A DNA stretch of 29,940 bases from Chara braunii (Eukaryota > Streptophyta > Charophyceae > Charales > Characeae), in the NCBI GenBank assembly GCA_003427395.1, contig BFEA01000456.1:702743-732682 (forward strand), given 5' to 3'. The position numbers were made by a program, and so were the translations under genes. This document shows, piece after piece, positions 19,793 to 28,938 of the stretch (the first letter of the stretch is position 1; the number at the start of each line of letters is the position of its first letter). The notes below the pieces were generated by a model. That model was not told where the DNA came from. It searched no databases and was given only the letters and a program-made list of their open reading frames with translations.

Positions 19793-20190
19793 GAAGAATA
19801 TTCTCAGCAGCAAGAATAACTGCTGTGAGAGGCATACTTTATGATGTAATTGGTTTTGATAATTCCTTTGTAATTATGAGGTATGAGACTTGTGTAAGAG
19901 CGTGAATAATATTTAACATTCCAGTAATCAAATTATTAAACACTGGTACCTTGGATGTAAGAATTTACGCTCCAGCATGCCTAGAGAAGGAAGTTGATTA
20001 TTTGAAATGTTGGTTGGGAGCTTATATAAGTCTTATAAGGACAAAAGAGTGGCTGGAAAAATTAAGAGAAAAGTAACTTGGGGAGAAGGAATAAGGCAAT
20101 TTGAGAGACTTCCTAGCTTCTTAATTACTGATGGCTTTGATGATAGGAGCGACTAGTCGGCTCTCCTAGATGTTATTGCCATAGTAGGAG
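19792..20190 (+). pseudogene. Array domain copy 5, most diverged
   Basis: Frame 1: R-I-T-A-V-R-G-I-L-Y-D-V-I (about 19816-19852) and L-D-V-R-I-Y-A-P (19951-19974), then a shift to frame 3 with L-P-S-F-L-I-T-D...A-L-L-D-V-I (about 20106-20175). Stops are present. It leads without a spacer into the frame that carries gag. Confidence 0.45.
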
Positions 20191-20321
20191 ATGAGAGGGA
20201 GAGTGACTCCATAGTGGTGGTAAACTTTTTACTCTTAAATACTTTCGAACACCAGTTTGAGATTCCTGACTACAGTCACTCTGAGATCTACCTCTCCTGA
20301 CACTGTCTATAATGATCGATA

Positions 20322-20612
20322 ATGTCTGGTCCCGTTGAACAACTAACGTTCAGGGTTGTATTGGAGGGAAGAGTGGTCAAGACTGAAGAGACTCTTCGGA
20401 TCTCCGACATGAGTCTCTCTGCTTTGGATGAACTTGAGTTTTTGCAACCTTTCATTGATCGTATGAGAGACTCTGCCTTGAGAGTTGTCACTGACCAGAC
20501 TGAGATAAACTATTTACTAAAGGTGGTGAACGTGGGGATTATTGAGAGAGTATCATATCACTCTTCTAGAGAACGAGTTTCTCTTGCAAGAAGAATTAAC
20601 AACGGTTCATAA
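20322..20612 (+). pseudogene. 96-aa ORF in the gag frame, upstream of gag
   Basis: An open frame from ATG 20322 to TAA 20610, in the same frame as the gag ORF that restarts at 20616. It is acidic and rich in Leu/Val/Glu, with predicted helical character (D-E-L-E-F-L and I-D-R-M-R near the middle). No recognised domain. The single stop and shared frame suggest it is the N-terminal part of one decayed Gag precursor, or the last segment of the domain array. Confidence 0.45.
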
Positions 20613-20615
20613 GTC

Positions 20616-22152
20616 ATGCAATTTGACTATGAGGTTATACACCTGACACGATACTTTATGATCCGGGGTACTGTGAAAGGATACAACAGAAGACTGGGTA
20701 TGGATGCTGAGAAGGAATTAATTGAGGATTATATTGGAAGACAGAAGAATTGTGTTGCCTTTGATCACCACTCAGTCTATTATTGCCTACACTCTCTACG
20801 TACAAAATTCTCAAGGGGTGGAGCAAACAAGGGAAGAGAGAAACGAACCTGTATCCCTTGCAAAAAGACTAAGAGATTGAAAATAAGAAAGAAGTGGTCA
20901 AAAGTGACAGGAAGAGAGATAAGAGAGTATCAGGGGAAGTTTATGATCAAAATGGTTGGACGAGGGAGACCTAGTTCTTCTGCAAGGACTCATAAGGAGA
21001 CCCTGGTTGGTGTTATAAGAGAACTGGTCGAGAGAGTTTATACAATAAAAGGAGGGTCGGATATCGCAAGAGCAAAGAGGTCAAATGAGAGGATTTCATG
21101 CTTTAAAGGGCCTCAAGTGAATGATTTCTTGGATGAGTATGAATTATTTGGGCTCAGTTATGGGTGGACAGACAAACAACGGCTCAAGCACCTTCTATCT
21201 TATTGTGATATTGACTCGAGGTTGGTTGTCCAAAAGTTGATGGAAGGGGCTACAACTTGGGAAGAAGTCAAAGAGAGGATGAAAGGAGAATTTGAGAAAG
21301 TCTTTGTCCCAACTGCTACCAAGGACCTTCTCAACATCAAAAGAGCTAAGTATGACACCTTCAATGTCTTCCTTCAAACTTTCATCCGAACAACCAGGAG
21401 AATCCCATACTTGGATGAGGCTCATAGGTGTCATATTTTTCTGACTAATTTTATAGAAAATGAGAGACACACTGTTCTCAATCAAGCTCAGCACTACCCT
21501 CTAAGATGGGATGAAATGGTTGCAATAGTCAGAACTCTGTCTACGGTCTCACACAAGAAATTGTCGTTGGATCAGATTAGTACATTGGTTAAAGACTAGG
21601 AGACCGAGAATGGTATGAATAAAGGGAACAATTTGAGTGTTGAAAATCTGATTCAACGAGTTATGGTCAATTACATGTCTGCTAATCATGAAAAAACGAA
21701 AGTTGAAAGTGAAGAAAAAGAAAATAATGATGATGATGATGACGGTTATAGTAAAAGAGGTGATTCTTCCAGATCGAGAAAGAACAGAGGGAATGGAGGA
21801 AAAGAGAACAGGGAAAGAAAGAAGTATGATGAGCGTCCAAGGAAGAGCTTTGTTTGTTATTATTGTGGTGAAAGAGGTCGTACTACCAGCTATTGTAAAC
21901 CTCTGGCAGAGGATGTGAAAAGTGGGGTGGCTAAGAAGGATGCAATGAGTCATGTATGTGATAGTTCATGGAACAAACTGGATCCCAAACATCCTGGAAG
22001 TATGAGACTTCTTGCTCTTAAACATGAAGAAAAAATGTAGAAAAAGAAGAAGAGAAAGACCAATGTGAATGTCCACTTCCTCATTGGTGACTTACCTGAG
22101 GAGCTTGTGCAGAAAACCGATGACCCTTTTTCATTGGTCGATTTGTTTCTAT
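20616..22152 (+). pseudogene. gag: Element 2 gag with variant zinc knuckle
   Basis: Gag would build the particle. Frame 3 runs through TAG 21597 and TAG 22038 without indels to a stop near 22152. The first 110 residues are basic with a Cys-x2-Cys (about 20858-20869). The retrotransposon-gag capsid domain lies about 21100-21500, with V-N-D-F-L-D-E-Y-E (about 21117-21143) and W-E-E-V-K-E-R-M (about 21258-21282). Then comes an acidic D-run, an R/K-rich tract and a nucleocapsid knuckle at 21855-21896 reading C-Y-Y-C-G-E-R-G-R-x4-C: the usual His is Arg (codon 21879-21881). The longest uninterrupted part is 327 residues. Clearly different in sequence from element 1 Gag. Confidence 0.8.
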
Positions 22153-22403
22153 AGCCTCTAACTCTAGTACAAAACATGTCTGATGAGACTTTTTGAATTG
22201 GACTATCATTAGGGGAGAGTTCAACTTCTAGAATTTCTTCTAAGCTAGTGACATGTTATCCTAGTGAGTCATCTTGTTTAGCCAACATGATGTCTTTTGA
22301 GGGTTATCTATCACCGAAACTCATCATGGAACCCAATGAGGTGATTGAAGAAGTGAGGAATCTTCAAGCACGTTGGTGTCAATAAACCCTGGTACGAAGT
22401 TGT

Positions 22404-22515
22404 CCATGGATAAGCCCTCAAAGACCATGGATAATAACTTCAAAGCAAATGGTAATAAGTTATCTCTCAGAGAGCTATGGAAGTCTGCGACCTGACCATG
22501 GATAAGCCCTCAAAG
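22404..22515 (+). repeat. 20-bp direct repeat before protease
   Basis: CCATGGATAAGCCCTCAAAG occurs exactly at 22404 and 22496 (92 bp apart), with weaker similarity on either side. It suggests a recent local duplication in the gag-protease linker. Confidence 0.8.
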
Positions 22516-22824
22516 CAAATGTTAAGTAATATTGTTGGGCAACTCTTCGTAGCAGGGTTTATTGACAACTTGCCTATCAGGTTTGGGATGATGTTAGTCG
22601 AACTATTGGGATTCGTAGTGCCAGACTTCGACCATGATTGTATTCTGGGCACTCTATTGGGATGGAAGTTGTTCAGTTCTTCAGTCATGAGGGGTCATCC
22701 TGGATCGACTTGCAAGATCCAGAGACTGCACAGGAACATACGTTTATGGTCTGTACGCGTCATCATCATAAGCATTAGGTATCAACCAACTCAATCAGAA
22801 AGGAAAAAATTGTTAAAAAGATAA
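22477..22824 (+). pseudogene. Element 2 protease remnant
   Basis: A frame-1 ORF carries D-F-D-H-D-C-I-L-G-T-L-L-G-W-K-L (about 22624-22671), the ILG-x-x-x-x-x-W/F-L type motif ending gypsy proteases. A hydrophobic strand with M-L-V-E-L-L-G-F-V-V precedes it. The catalytic D-(S/T)-G is not visible in this frame, so the N-terminal half is lost, displaced by the duplication, or frameshifted. The sequence after 22700 is basic linker. Confidence 0.55.
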
Positions 22825-23177
22825 GGAAGATAAAAGGAAACGACAAGCAAGAAGTCAAGGAGGAAGTCTCAATTGATATTAATTAGATTTCAAAGATGAT
22901 GAAAGCCCTTGGTAAGCTCAAAGATGAGGATGGACAGATTGAAGCATTCAAGAAGGTTAGTGAGACTGCTAAGGGCAGAAAAATGCAATTAAAATTTGCA
23001 TCAACTCATCATTTTTTAGGACAATAGTCGCTGGGTGAAAAATAAAATACAAACCTAAGGGGGTGAAGAAGAACCTGGTGGCAGTCCTAAAAGAAAAGAA
23101 TTATGATAAGGCACTGGAAAAGGAAAGAAGAATTATTAAAGTGTTGAGGGAGTCTTCAAAATTGGAGAATGGAGCAT
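22825..23177 (+). pseudogene. Element 2 protease-RT linker, left part
   Basis: Highly charged Lys/Glu-rich fragments appear in changing frames (for example about 22905-22985 and 23062-23175), without a domain. The position between protease and RT indicates polyprotein linker. The MITE-like insertion at 23178 splits it; coding-like sequence resumes after 23566. Confidence 0.4.
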
Positions 23178-23566
23178 AGCGGTTAATGGAAGACCAAAAT
23201 TTTGGGGTTTTTCACCGCGTCGCTACAAGGAATGTTGTCAAAACTTTTGCGAGCAAACCATGCAGGGTCATAATATAAACAACAAACTACCAAACAGGCA
23301 AAAAAAAAAAAAAAAAAAAAAAATCAAGATCACTATAATTTCAGAGTTCGCCAAATCTTTTTTGGAGTCAGGTATTTTTGCTAAGTTTTTCGTTACTGGT
23401 CCAAATGCGCCGAAATTGAATACAGATATACCATAAAGCACATACATATTAGGCAAAAATAAAAACCAAGAAAAAAGTAAAAATTCAGAAAAATATGGCA
23501 GTTTCGGTAAAAATTTCGTCGAATTTCGTCGAAATTCGTCGAAATTTGGTCCTTCGATTAACCGCT
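23178..23566. mobile_element. MITE-like element with terminal inverted repeats
   Basis: Left end AGCGGTTAATGGAAGACCAAA (from 23178) and the inverse complement of the right end, AGCGGTTAATCGAAGGACCAA (ending 23566), match over about 22 bp with one substitution and one indel, giving a ~389-bp element. Inside are a 24-base A run (23300-23323) and a right subterminal array of TTCGTCGAAA-type units (about 23506-23547). No transposase is encoded, so it is non-autonomous. No clear target-site duplication is visible, and the superfamily is undetermined. It lies inside element 2 pol and is therefore younger than that insertion. Confidence 0.75.
23300..23323 (+). repeat. Poly-A run inside the MITE-like element
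   Basis: 24 consecutive A, sitting 120 bp inside the left end of the MITE-like element; too internal to be a retroposon tail. Confidence 0.9.
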
Positions 23567-24395
23567 TATCAGATTTAGACAGTTGATCATATTTCATGGA
23601 ATGATAGACCAACTAAGTATGTCCAGAAGAAAAAATTAGAGGTGGTAAACTATCTTGATAAATAAAATGTCTCTAATGTTCTTGAACCTGCTGATGGACC
23701 TTATGCTAACCACTGGTTTTGCTTTTGAAAACCAGGGGGTGGACTTAGATGGATACATAACCTTCAGAAACTCGATTCAGTAATGGTACGTAACGCAGGT
23801 AGTCTTCCTAATGTTGATCTCCTCTCTTAATCCTTTGCTGGCCGATGCATTTATTCTTTAATTGACTTATATTCTGGTTAGGATCAGTTTCCCATCGACC
23901 CCACTAGCCGATCAATGATTGTCATGCACACGCCAAAAGGGCTTATTCAAATGTGCGTGGTACCTCAGGGTTGGACCAATGGTGTGGTTATGGTTTAAAG
24001 GGATATGATCCAAGTTATGCAGGACATCTCTCCTAAGATAACCAGTCCTTATATTGATGATAATCCTGTGAAAGGACCCATAGTAAGAGATGGGACTTTG
24101 GTCGTTGATGGAGTCAGAAAGTTTATCTGGGAACATGCCGCATGAGTAAAGATGGTCCTAGAGAGACTTCAAAAATATAACCGGACTGTCAATGAACCAA
24201 AGTCATTTCTCTTTCAAGCAGAGGTAATTATATTGGGTTTTAGATGTTTCTCCAAGGGCAGGAACCCTGACCCCAAGAAGATAGATAAAATTTTGAACTG
24301 GTCTTTGTCACTCAAGCGAGTGACAGACGTCAGAAGCTTCTTGGGTGTCTGTGGGTTATGGAGGATTTTTATTCCTCATTTTGGTACTCTTGCAG
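23567..24395 (+). pseudogene. Element 2 reverse transcriptase, degenerate
   Basis: Frame 2. R-W-I-H-N-L-Q-K-L-D (from 23747), S-F-A-G-R (about 23832), L-I-D-L-Y-S-G with a TAG at 23879, V-P-Q-G-W-T-N (about 23960-23982) and the catalytic Y-I-D-D (Tyr 24050, Asp 24056 and 24059) followed by N-P-V-K-G-P. Next comes the thumb with K-S-F-L-F and the connection motif V-R-S-F-L-G-V-C-G (about 24329-24355). Stops near 23828, 23879, 23996 and 24143 inactivate it. The P-Q-G-W-T-N and D-D-x-P-V-K-G-P forms set it apart from chromovirus RT (element 1) and point to another gypsy lineage. Confidence 0.85.
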
Positions 24396-24910
24396 ATAAG
24401 AGAGATCGTGAAACAAGAGACTGACTTATCTTGGAACGAGAAAATACAAATTGCTGCAGAAACTTTACAAGAAAAATTAAAAGATGGAGGTGTAATGTTG
24501 GGGGTGCCTTTCTACGATGATGAGGAGGGAAGACCCTTCATCATCGAGGAAGATGGGGGACCGGTAACTCTTGGTGGTTTGCTTATTCAGAAAGATAGTA
24601 ATGGAAAAGAGAGACCCCTAAGATTTGAGAGTAGAACTCTTAACTCTACAGAAAGAGACTACACCCAGTTTAGAAAAAAACTACTGGCAATCATCTCTTG
24701 CCTCAGACCCTCAGGTGCTTCAGGCACTATGTACTTGGAAGGAGATTCATCCTGAGGACTGATGCATCTGCTGTGATTGGTGCTATTAAAAAACATTAAT
24801 AAGTGGATTCAACGGTAAGCAGATGGGTTACCTTTATCTGGACTTTCGATTTTAAACTGAAAAAGATCCCTACTGAAAAGAACTGAGCAGATGATCTAAG
24901 TCGAATTAAA
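24396..24910 (+). pseudogene. Element 2 RNase H region, frameshifted
   Basis: Frame 3 from about 24395: E-E-D-G-G-P-V-T-L-G-G (about 24549-24581) and the motif E-R-D-Y-T-Q-F-R-K-K-L-L-A-I (about 24651-24692), in which Lys stands where the family usually has Glu before L-L-A. A shift to frame 2 near 24719 gives L-R-T-D-A-S-A-V-I (about 24752-24778) and, after TGA 24884, A-D-D-L-S-R, the usual end of RNase H. The order is normal for gypsy Pol. It is inactive through stops and frame changes. Confidence 0.75.
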
Positions 24911-25160
24911 TGGAGAAAAAAGAAGAACAAGATATCAATGGGACAATTGAGGAATCTGCCTATGTTGATAATTTCTTGAATGAAGAAGACGATGAAGATT
25001 ATAAAGTGCCAAGTTCCTATAAGTGGAGCTTATGCTGAAGAAAGAGACAGGTAGGGAGAAATCTCTGGTGCTTATGTCTATGAGTTAATTCTTGAAAAGG
25101 AGGAAAAAAAAGAACAAAACAATTGGCATGCTAGGGTCAATGCAGTTGTTGTGGCTGCTC
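24911..25160 (+). pseudogene. Element 2 RNase H-integrase acidic linker
   Basis: Lys/Glu/Asp-rich fragments in frames 3 and then 2 link RNase H to integrase (for example an acidic E-E-D-D-E-D run near 24983-25000). No domain is recognised. Support is the position and the coding-like charge pattern. Confidence 0.4.
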
Positions 25161-26563
25161 ATGAACTGAGAGAGAGTTCTGGTTCAAAAAATGAAGAAGA
25201 TGGTGAGAAGAAAGAGGAAGAGGTATCATTCATCTTCGAAAAATATGATGAAATTTATCACGAGATTGGGAAGAAGATGGAAAAAGAATGGTTAAAGGAG
25301 TATTACTGCAAAAACTTAAGGAAAAAGTTTAGATTAAAAAGAGGTCACCTCTTTGTGGATGGCGAAGGAGGCTTAGCTCCACTAAGAGTTGTCTGTGGGA
25401 AAGAAAGACAACTAGAGATAATTGTTGCTGTACACGAGGGGGTTGTTGGTGGCCATAGAGTTGTTGAAGCAACTTACTCTAAGACAGTTAAACTCTACCT
25501 TTGGCCTCGCATGAGAGACATGATTTACAAATTTTGTAAGTTATGTGTGTTATGTGAGAAGAGGTCTACAACAAGGATTTTTGAGCCTTTATTTCCTACT
25601 ATCCTGGTAGAGCCAGGCAACCGAGTCCACTTGGATCTCATCACCATGCCCCTAGGCAAAGGTGGTGTGAGATACATACTGACCATGAGAGATAATTTTT
25701 TTAGAGATGTTGAGGCAAAGATTCTGAAGAGGAAGACAACTGAGCAAGTGGCTGACTTGATAGCAGAAGTCTATCTCAGATACTCCTTCATCAGAGAGTT
25801 TGTTTCAGATAGACGATCTGAATTTAGAAATGAGATTGTAAGAAAAACTACACTCAGACTGGGTGTCAAAATTCGATATGTAGCTACTTACCATCCTCAA
25901 GCAAATGCACCTGTCGAGAGAGGTCATAAAACTCTAAAAGATTCATTGGCCAAATGGTGTGAAGGGAACCTCAGTAACTGGTCGAAAGCACTAAGAGCTG
26001 CAGTTTATGCTGACAACATCACTGTCAAGAGAACTACTGATTATGCTCCATTCACTCTGTGGTATGGTCGGTATGCCACTCTGCCTATTGAGAATATAAT
26101 CAGAACATAGTCAAGTCAAGAGAGTGAGAGAGAATATTCTATCTCATAGCTTCTTCAGATCAGAATGAGAGAAATATCAGAGGTTGATCAAACAGTAATG
26201 GATGTTGCAGAGAGAATGACAACCATCAGATTATCAGACCAAGCGAGATGGAATAAGAAGAGATACATAAGGAAATAGAAACTAAAAGTTGATGATGTTG
26301 TCCTCCTATTCGACAATTCCCTTGAGACTTAGTGGACTAAACGATTGGAACCCAGATGACTCGGTCCCTACAGAATTACAGGTGAGGAAGAAGGCAAAGT
26401 CTATAAGATATCAGAGATGGATGGTTCAAGAGTTCCCGATATGGTGTCAGGGTCAACGCTTCATAAGTTGATTTTCAAAGATCCTGACCTGGTCCCTACA
26501 ATAATCACGAAGATAGGAAAGAAGAGTCAGTCATCTAGTAAGAGAGTTGTTTCAGAAAACTGA
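25151..26563 (+). pseudogene. Element 2 integrase, DX35E intact, stops in C-terminal part
   Basis: One frame (2) spans the protein without indels. The first 319 codons are open. Zinc-binding region: His at about 25424 and 25454, then C-K-L-C-V-L-C (about 25536-25556). Catalytic core: Asp 25634 (H-L-D-L-I-T-M-P), Asp 25808 (V-S-D-R-R-S-E-F) and Glu 25916 (A-P-V-E-R-G-H), with exactly 35 residues between the last two. After TAG 26108 the frame continues through TAG 26147, 26276 and 26330 and TGA 26357. It reaches a C-terminal GPY/F-like module (L-G-P-Y-R-I near 26360-26377, H-K-L-I-F near 26462-26476) and ends at TGA 26561. The core is the best-preserved catalytic domain in the window. No chromodomain follows. 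Confidence 0.9.
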
Positions 26564-26916
26564 GAAAAATATAGTGAGACAAAGAGTCAATGTGAAGATA
26601 TAAAATTTCAAGAGACCTTGACTATTCCTGCATTGTCAATTTAGTATGTCAATTTTCATTCTGACGAGAGAGGGATGATAAAAATTTTTCAAATAATCTG
26701 TACTCGTTTCTACATTTTGAATTAATTTCATTATTTTTATAAGTGATAGAGACAATGAGATCAAAGAGTCATAATACTGGGCTACAGTCGATCCACGAGC
26801 ATCAGATTCCTGTGTGGGAAGTAACTATAAAGTGCAGTTTAAGTTCAGAGAACTCGTAGCTGTGGTACATCAAAAGAGTAACCAGTTTTGATCTCATGAT
26901 GAGGAGAAAATCTGAT

Positions 26917-27106
26917 GGGCATAAAAGAAGTTCATCTCTTCCTGACTAGAGAGTTGTCAGTGGAGGGACTTCGTGTCTTCTGACTAAGTTGCTTGTCCAG
27001 GAGAGCTATTAAGAAGATAGGCATGAAGAAGTTCAACCTTGCTTGACCAAAGAGTTGTCAGTATGGGGACTTCGTGTTTCTTGACTAAGTTGCCTATCTT
27101 TTGTTC
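26917..27106 (+). repeat. ~101-bp tandem duplication
   Basis: Units starting GGGCATAAAAGAAGTTCA (26917) and AGGCATGAAGAAGTTCA (27018) share GAGAGTTGTCAGT / AGAGTTGTCAGT, GGGGACTTCGTGT-like and TTCTTGACTAAGTTGC. Confidence 0.85.
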
Positions 27107-27260
27107 CAGATGAGGGAAGAGACCTCTCTGGGGTCAGTATTTCGTACTTCCTTTAGGATGACGGAAGGTCTCTTGAGAGTATTCTCAGATGAGGGAAGAT
27201 ACCTCTCTAGATCAGCATTTGTATTCCTGAGGCTGACTAGAGGTCTCTAGGAAGTGCATT
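27107..27260 (+). repeat. 79-bp tandem duplication
   Basis: Units starting CAGATGAGGGAAGA at 27107 and 27186. Each contains ACCTCTCT and a later AGGTCTCT, so each unit can fold back on itself. Confidence 0.85.
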
Positions 27261-27695
27261 GTTGGCTGTCGTTTGTTGTTGTTTAGTGCCTCTTGAGACT
27301 GAAGGGATATCTCTTGAGAAATCTTTGTTCTGTTATCTGGGAGCATGAACTGTCTGATTGTGGGCATGAGATGTATATTGGTTGTTTGTACCTGGGATTT
27401 CCTTCACTAACCTAAAGATGCATTGATTGTCGGGGCCAGCCAGAGCCTTACCGCAGTAGGTTGCAATCTGATGGGGTCACTAGGTCCCCGACGCGAGTGT
27501 CGAATTCCGTAGTTGACTGAGGCTAAGATTCCGGGAGTCTGGTCTGTGAGGTCAAAAGGGGTCGGCTGAAACCCTACCACACTCTATGTACTTCTATTTA
27601 ATTAGTGATTGACAACCGCTTGCGAGGGAGCTTGTATGTTGGGACTGTGGGACTCGCTGTTTTGCAGGATCATACAAACACTTCAAGAGCTCGAA

Positions 27696-27870
27696 GGCCA
27701 GAGAAAAGTAAAGGGGTTTGGTATTCCCCTTTATTTGTCTGGAAAAGTGAGGATATGCCTCGCTCGGACCAGAGAACGGGGTTTGGTATCCCCTTAGTTG
27801 CTTGAGAAGTTGAGAAGATATCTCACTCAGGCCAAAGAACTAGAAAAGGGTTTGGTATACCCTATCCCCA
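27696..27870 (+). repeat. Three-copy 64-70-bp tandem array with hairpins
   Basis: Units start GGCCAGAG (27696), GGACCAGAG (27766) and GGCCAAAG (27830). Each contains GGG(G)TTTGGTAT followed by CCC(C), forming short hairpins at about 27713-27729, 27778-27793 and 27848-27862. Confidence 0.85.
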
Positions 27871-28256
27871 GCATGGCAGATAGAATGAGCGCCCTGAAGT
27901 GTTAATATCATTTGGACAAATACCCTGGGCATCGCCGCCAAGACAAGAAACAAGGTAACTTCTCTTTTGAAAAAGGCCAACGGCAAGTCAAATTAGTAAT
28001 AGATGGGAAATCCTTCTTAAATTTATCTGGTGGCCGACAAACGGTCTGGTTCACAAGGAACCGGCATCCCCGGCCTCAAGGTATTCAAACTTTTAAGCTA
28101 GGGATGCTATGGAATGGACTGAAAAGTCAAGGAGGGAAAAAAACTCAAAAGTTCAAGGAAAGGATATCGTGCTTATGTAAAAGATAAAAAAATGACCATG
28201 AATTCCATCTGGAGCAGAGAGAGGAGAAATAAAATGCAATAGAGGGTGTAACTATT

Positions 28257-28691
28257 GAACTAGGGAAGAGAAGGAGCCATACATGGTGCGGGTGGAAGCG
28301 CTGCGGGCGCTAAGGCCCTGCTTGCGACGAGAGTAGTGGGGGCTCTGGGAGGGTAAGAGGGAGAAGAGGAGCCAGGTGCACCATGGCGCGCCTCAAATTT
28401 CTTTTGAAAATACTCCATCCTGGTAGGGGACGGAGTTCTCTCATACCGTCCTATGAAAGGTTGGCGCTAATATGGCCTCACATGAGAGTCATACCCTCGC
28501 ACTTCCTCCTCCTCCTCTGAACTAAGCTCGCGTCGTGCGTGAGCTGGCGGCTCGTCACGCGCCTTCCCTGCCTTAACACCTCTTCCTCTTCCCTGTCCTC
28601 GACACGCCTCAGGCATGGTGCAAGAAGAAAAAGAAAATATGGCATGCGCTAGGGTAGAAGTTAAAAGAAAGCCTGAGAATGAGAAAACCAA
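28257..28691 (-). pseudogene. Low-complexity coding-like relic, possible gag fragment
   Basis: On the minus strand one frame runs from ATG (28689-28691) to TAG (28260-28262), 144 codons with a single internal TAG at 28467-28469. The first part has an R-G-R-G-R-G run, an Ala/Arg-rich stretch and an acidic S-S-E-E-E-E-E run (about codons 57-63). The part after the stop is Ser/Pro/Ala-rich with M-E-Y-F-Q-K-K-F near its start. I recognise no domain. The composition resembles the disordered N-terminal part of retrotransposon Gag proteins or a host low-complexity protein. Compositional bias continuing in the same frame beyond the stop argues for a real decayed ORF rather than chance. Confidence 0.4.
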
Positions 28692-28938
28692 ATAGCTAAA
28701 GCAGAGAGAAGAAAGCGATTACTCAGATCTCGTGGACTGTTGCGTGTAGTGAGAAAGAAAGAGAGGAGACGCGTGTACTACGGGGGTGTGAGGTGCCAGT
28801 TGGCGCAAAGCTACAGTGGAGAACTTCATCGTAGGTTGCAGTGGAAATGGGTGAGTGCAACACTGAATCTCGTTGTCTCATACTAATGGCCTACGTCGTT
28901 TTGGCCCAGCGGGGACGCTGGGCGGGGATTTGGTATCA
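28692..28938. other. Short unassigned spacer
   Basis: Purine-rich on the left (AGAAAGAAAGAGAGG near 28750), GC-rich near 28910; nothing recognisable before dispersed-repeat copy B begins at 28939. Confidence 0.5.

Larger units (their letters stand above)
18118..26680 (+). mobile_element. Element 2: non-chromodomain Ty3/gypsy element with upstream domain array
   Basis: PBS-like sequence, four decayed domain copies, gag, protease, RT, RNase H, integrase and a 3' purine-rich run occur in normal gypsy order. A possible polypurine tract plus LTR start (GAGAGAGGGA TGATAAAAAT) lies near 26665-26684. LTRs are not confirmed because no paired copies are found. Copy 1 of the domain lies upstream of the PBS and is outside the boundary given here. 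Confidence 0.65.
26564..28256. other. Element 2 3' non-coding region / putative LTR
   Basis: No gene is supported. It contains a possible polypurine tract (about 26665), a TATA-like ACTATAAAG (about 26825), three successive tandem arrays (26917-27106, 27107-27260, 27696-27870) and a long-range inverted repeat GTCGGGG/CCCCGAC (27429-27493). A 91-codon frame at 27912-28187 has no recognised domain. Tandem arrays in the 3' untranslated part are a known trait of some plant gypsy lineages (Tat group). Confidence 0.5.

Noticed and set aside
23268-23612. 114-codon minus-strand frame with a poly-Phe run
   Set aside because: It is the poly-A run and AT-rich body of the MITE-like element read in reverse.
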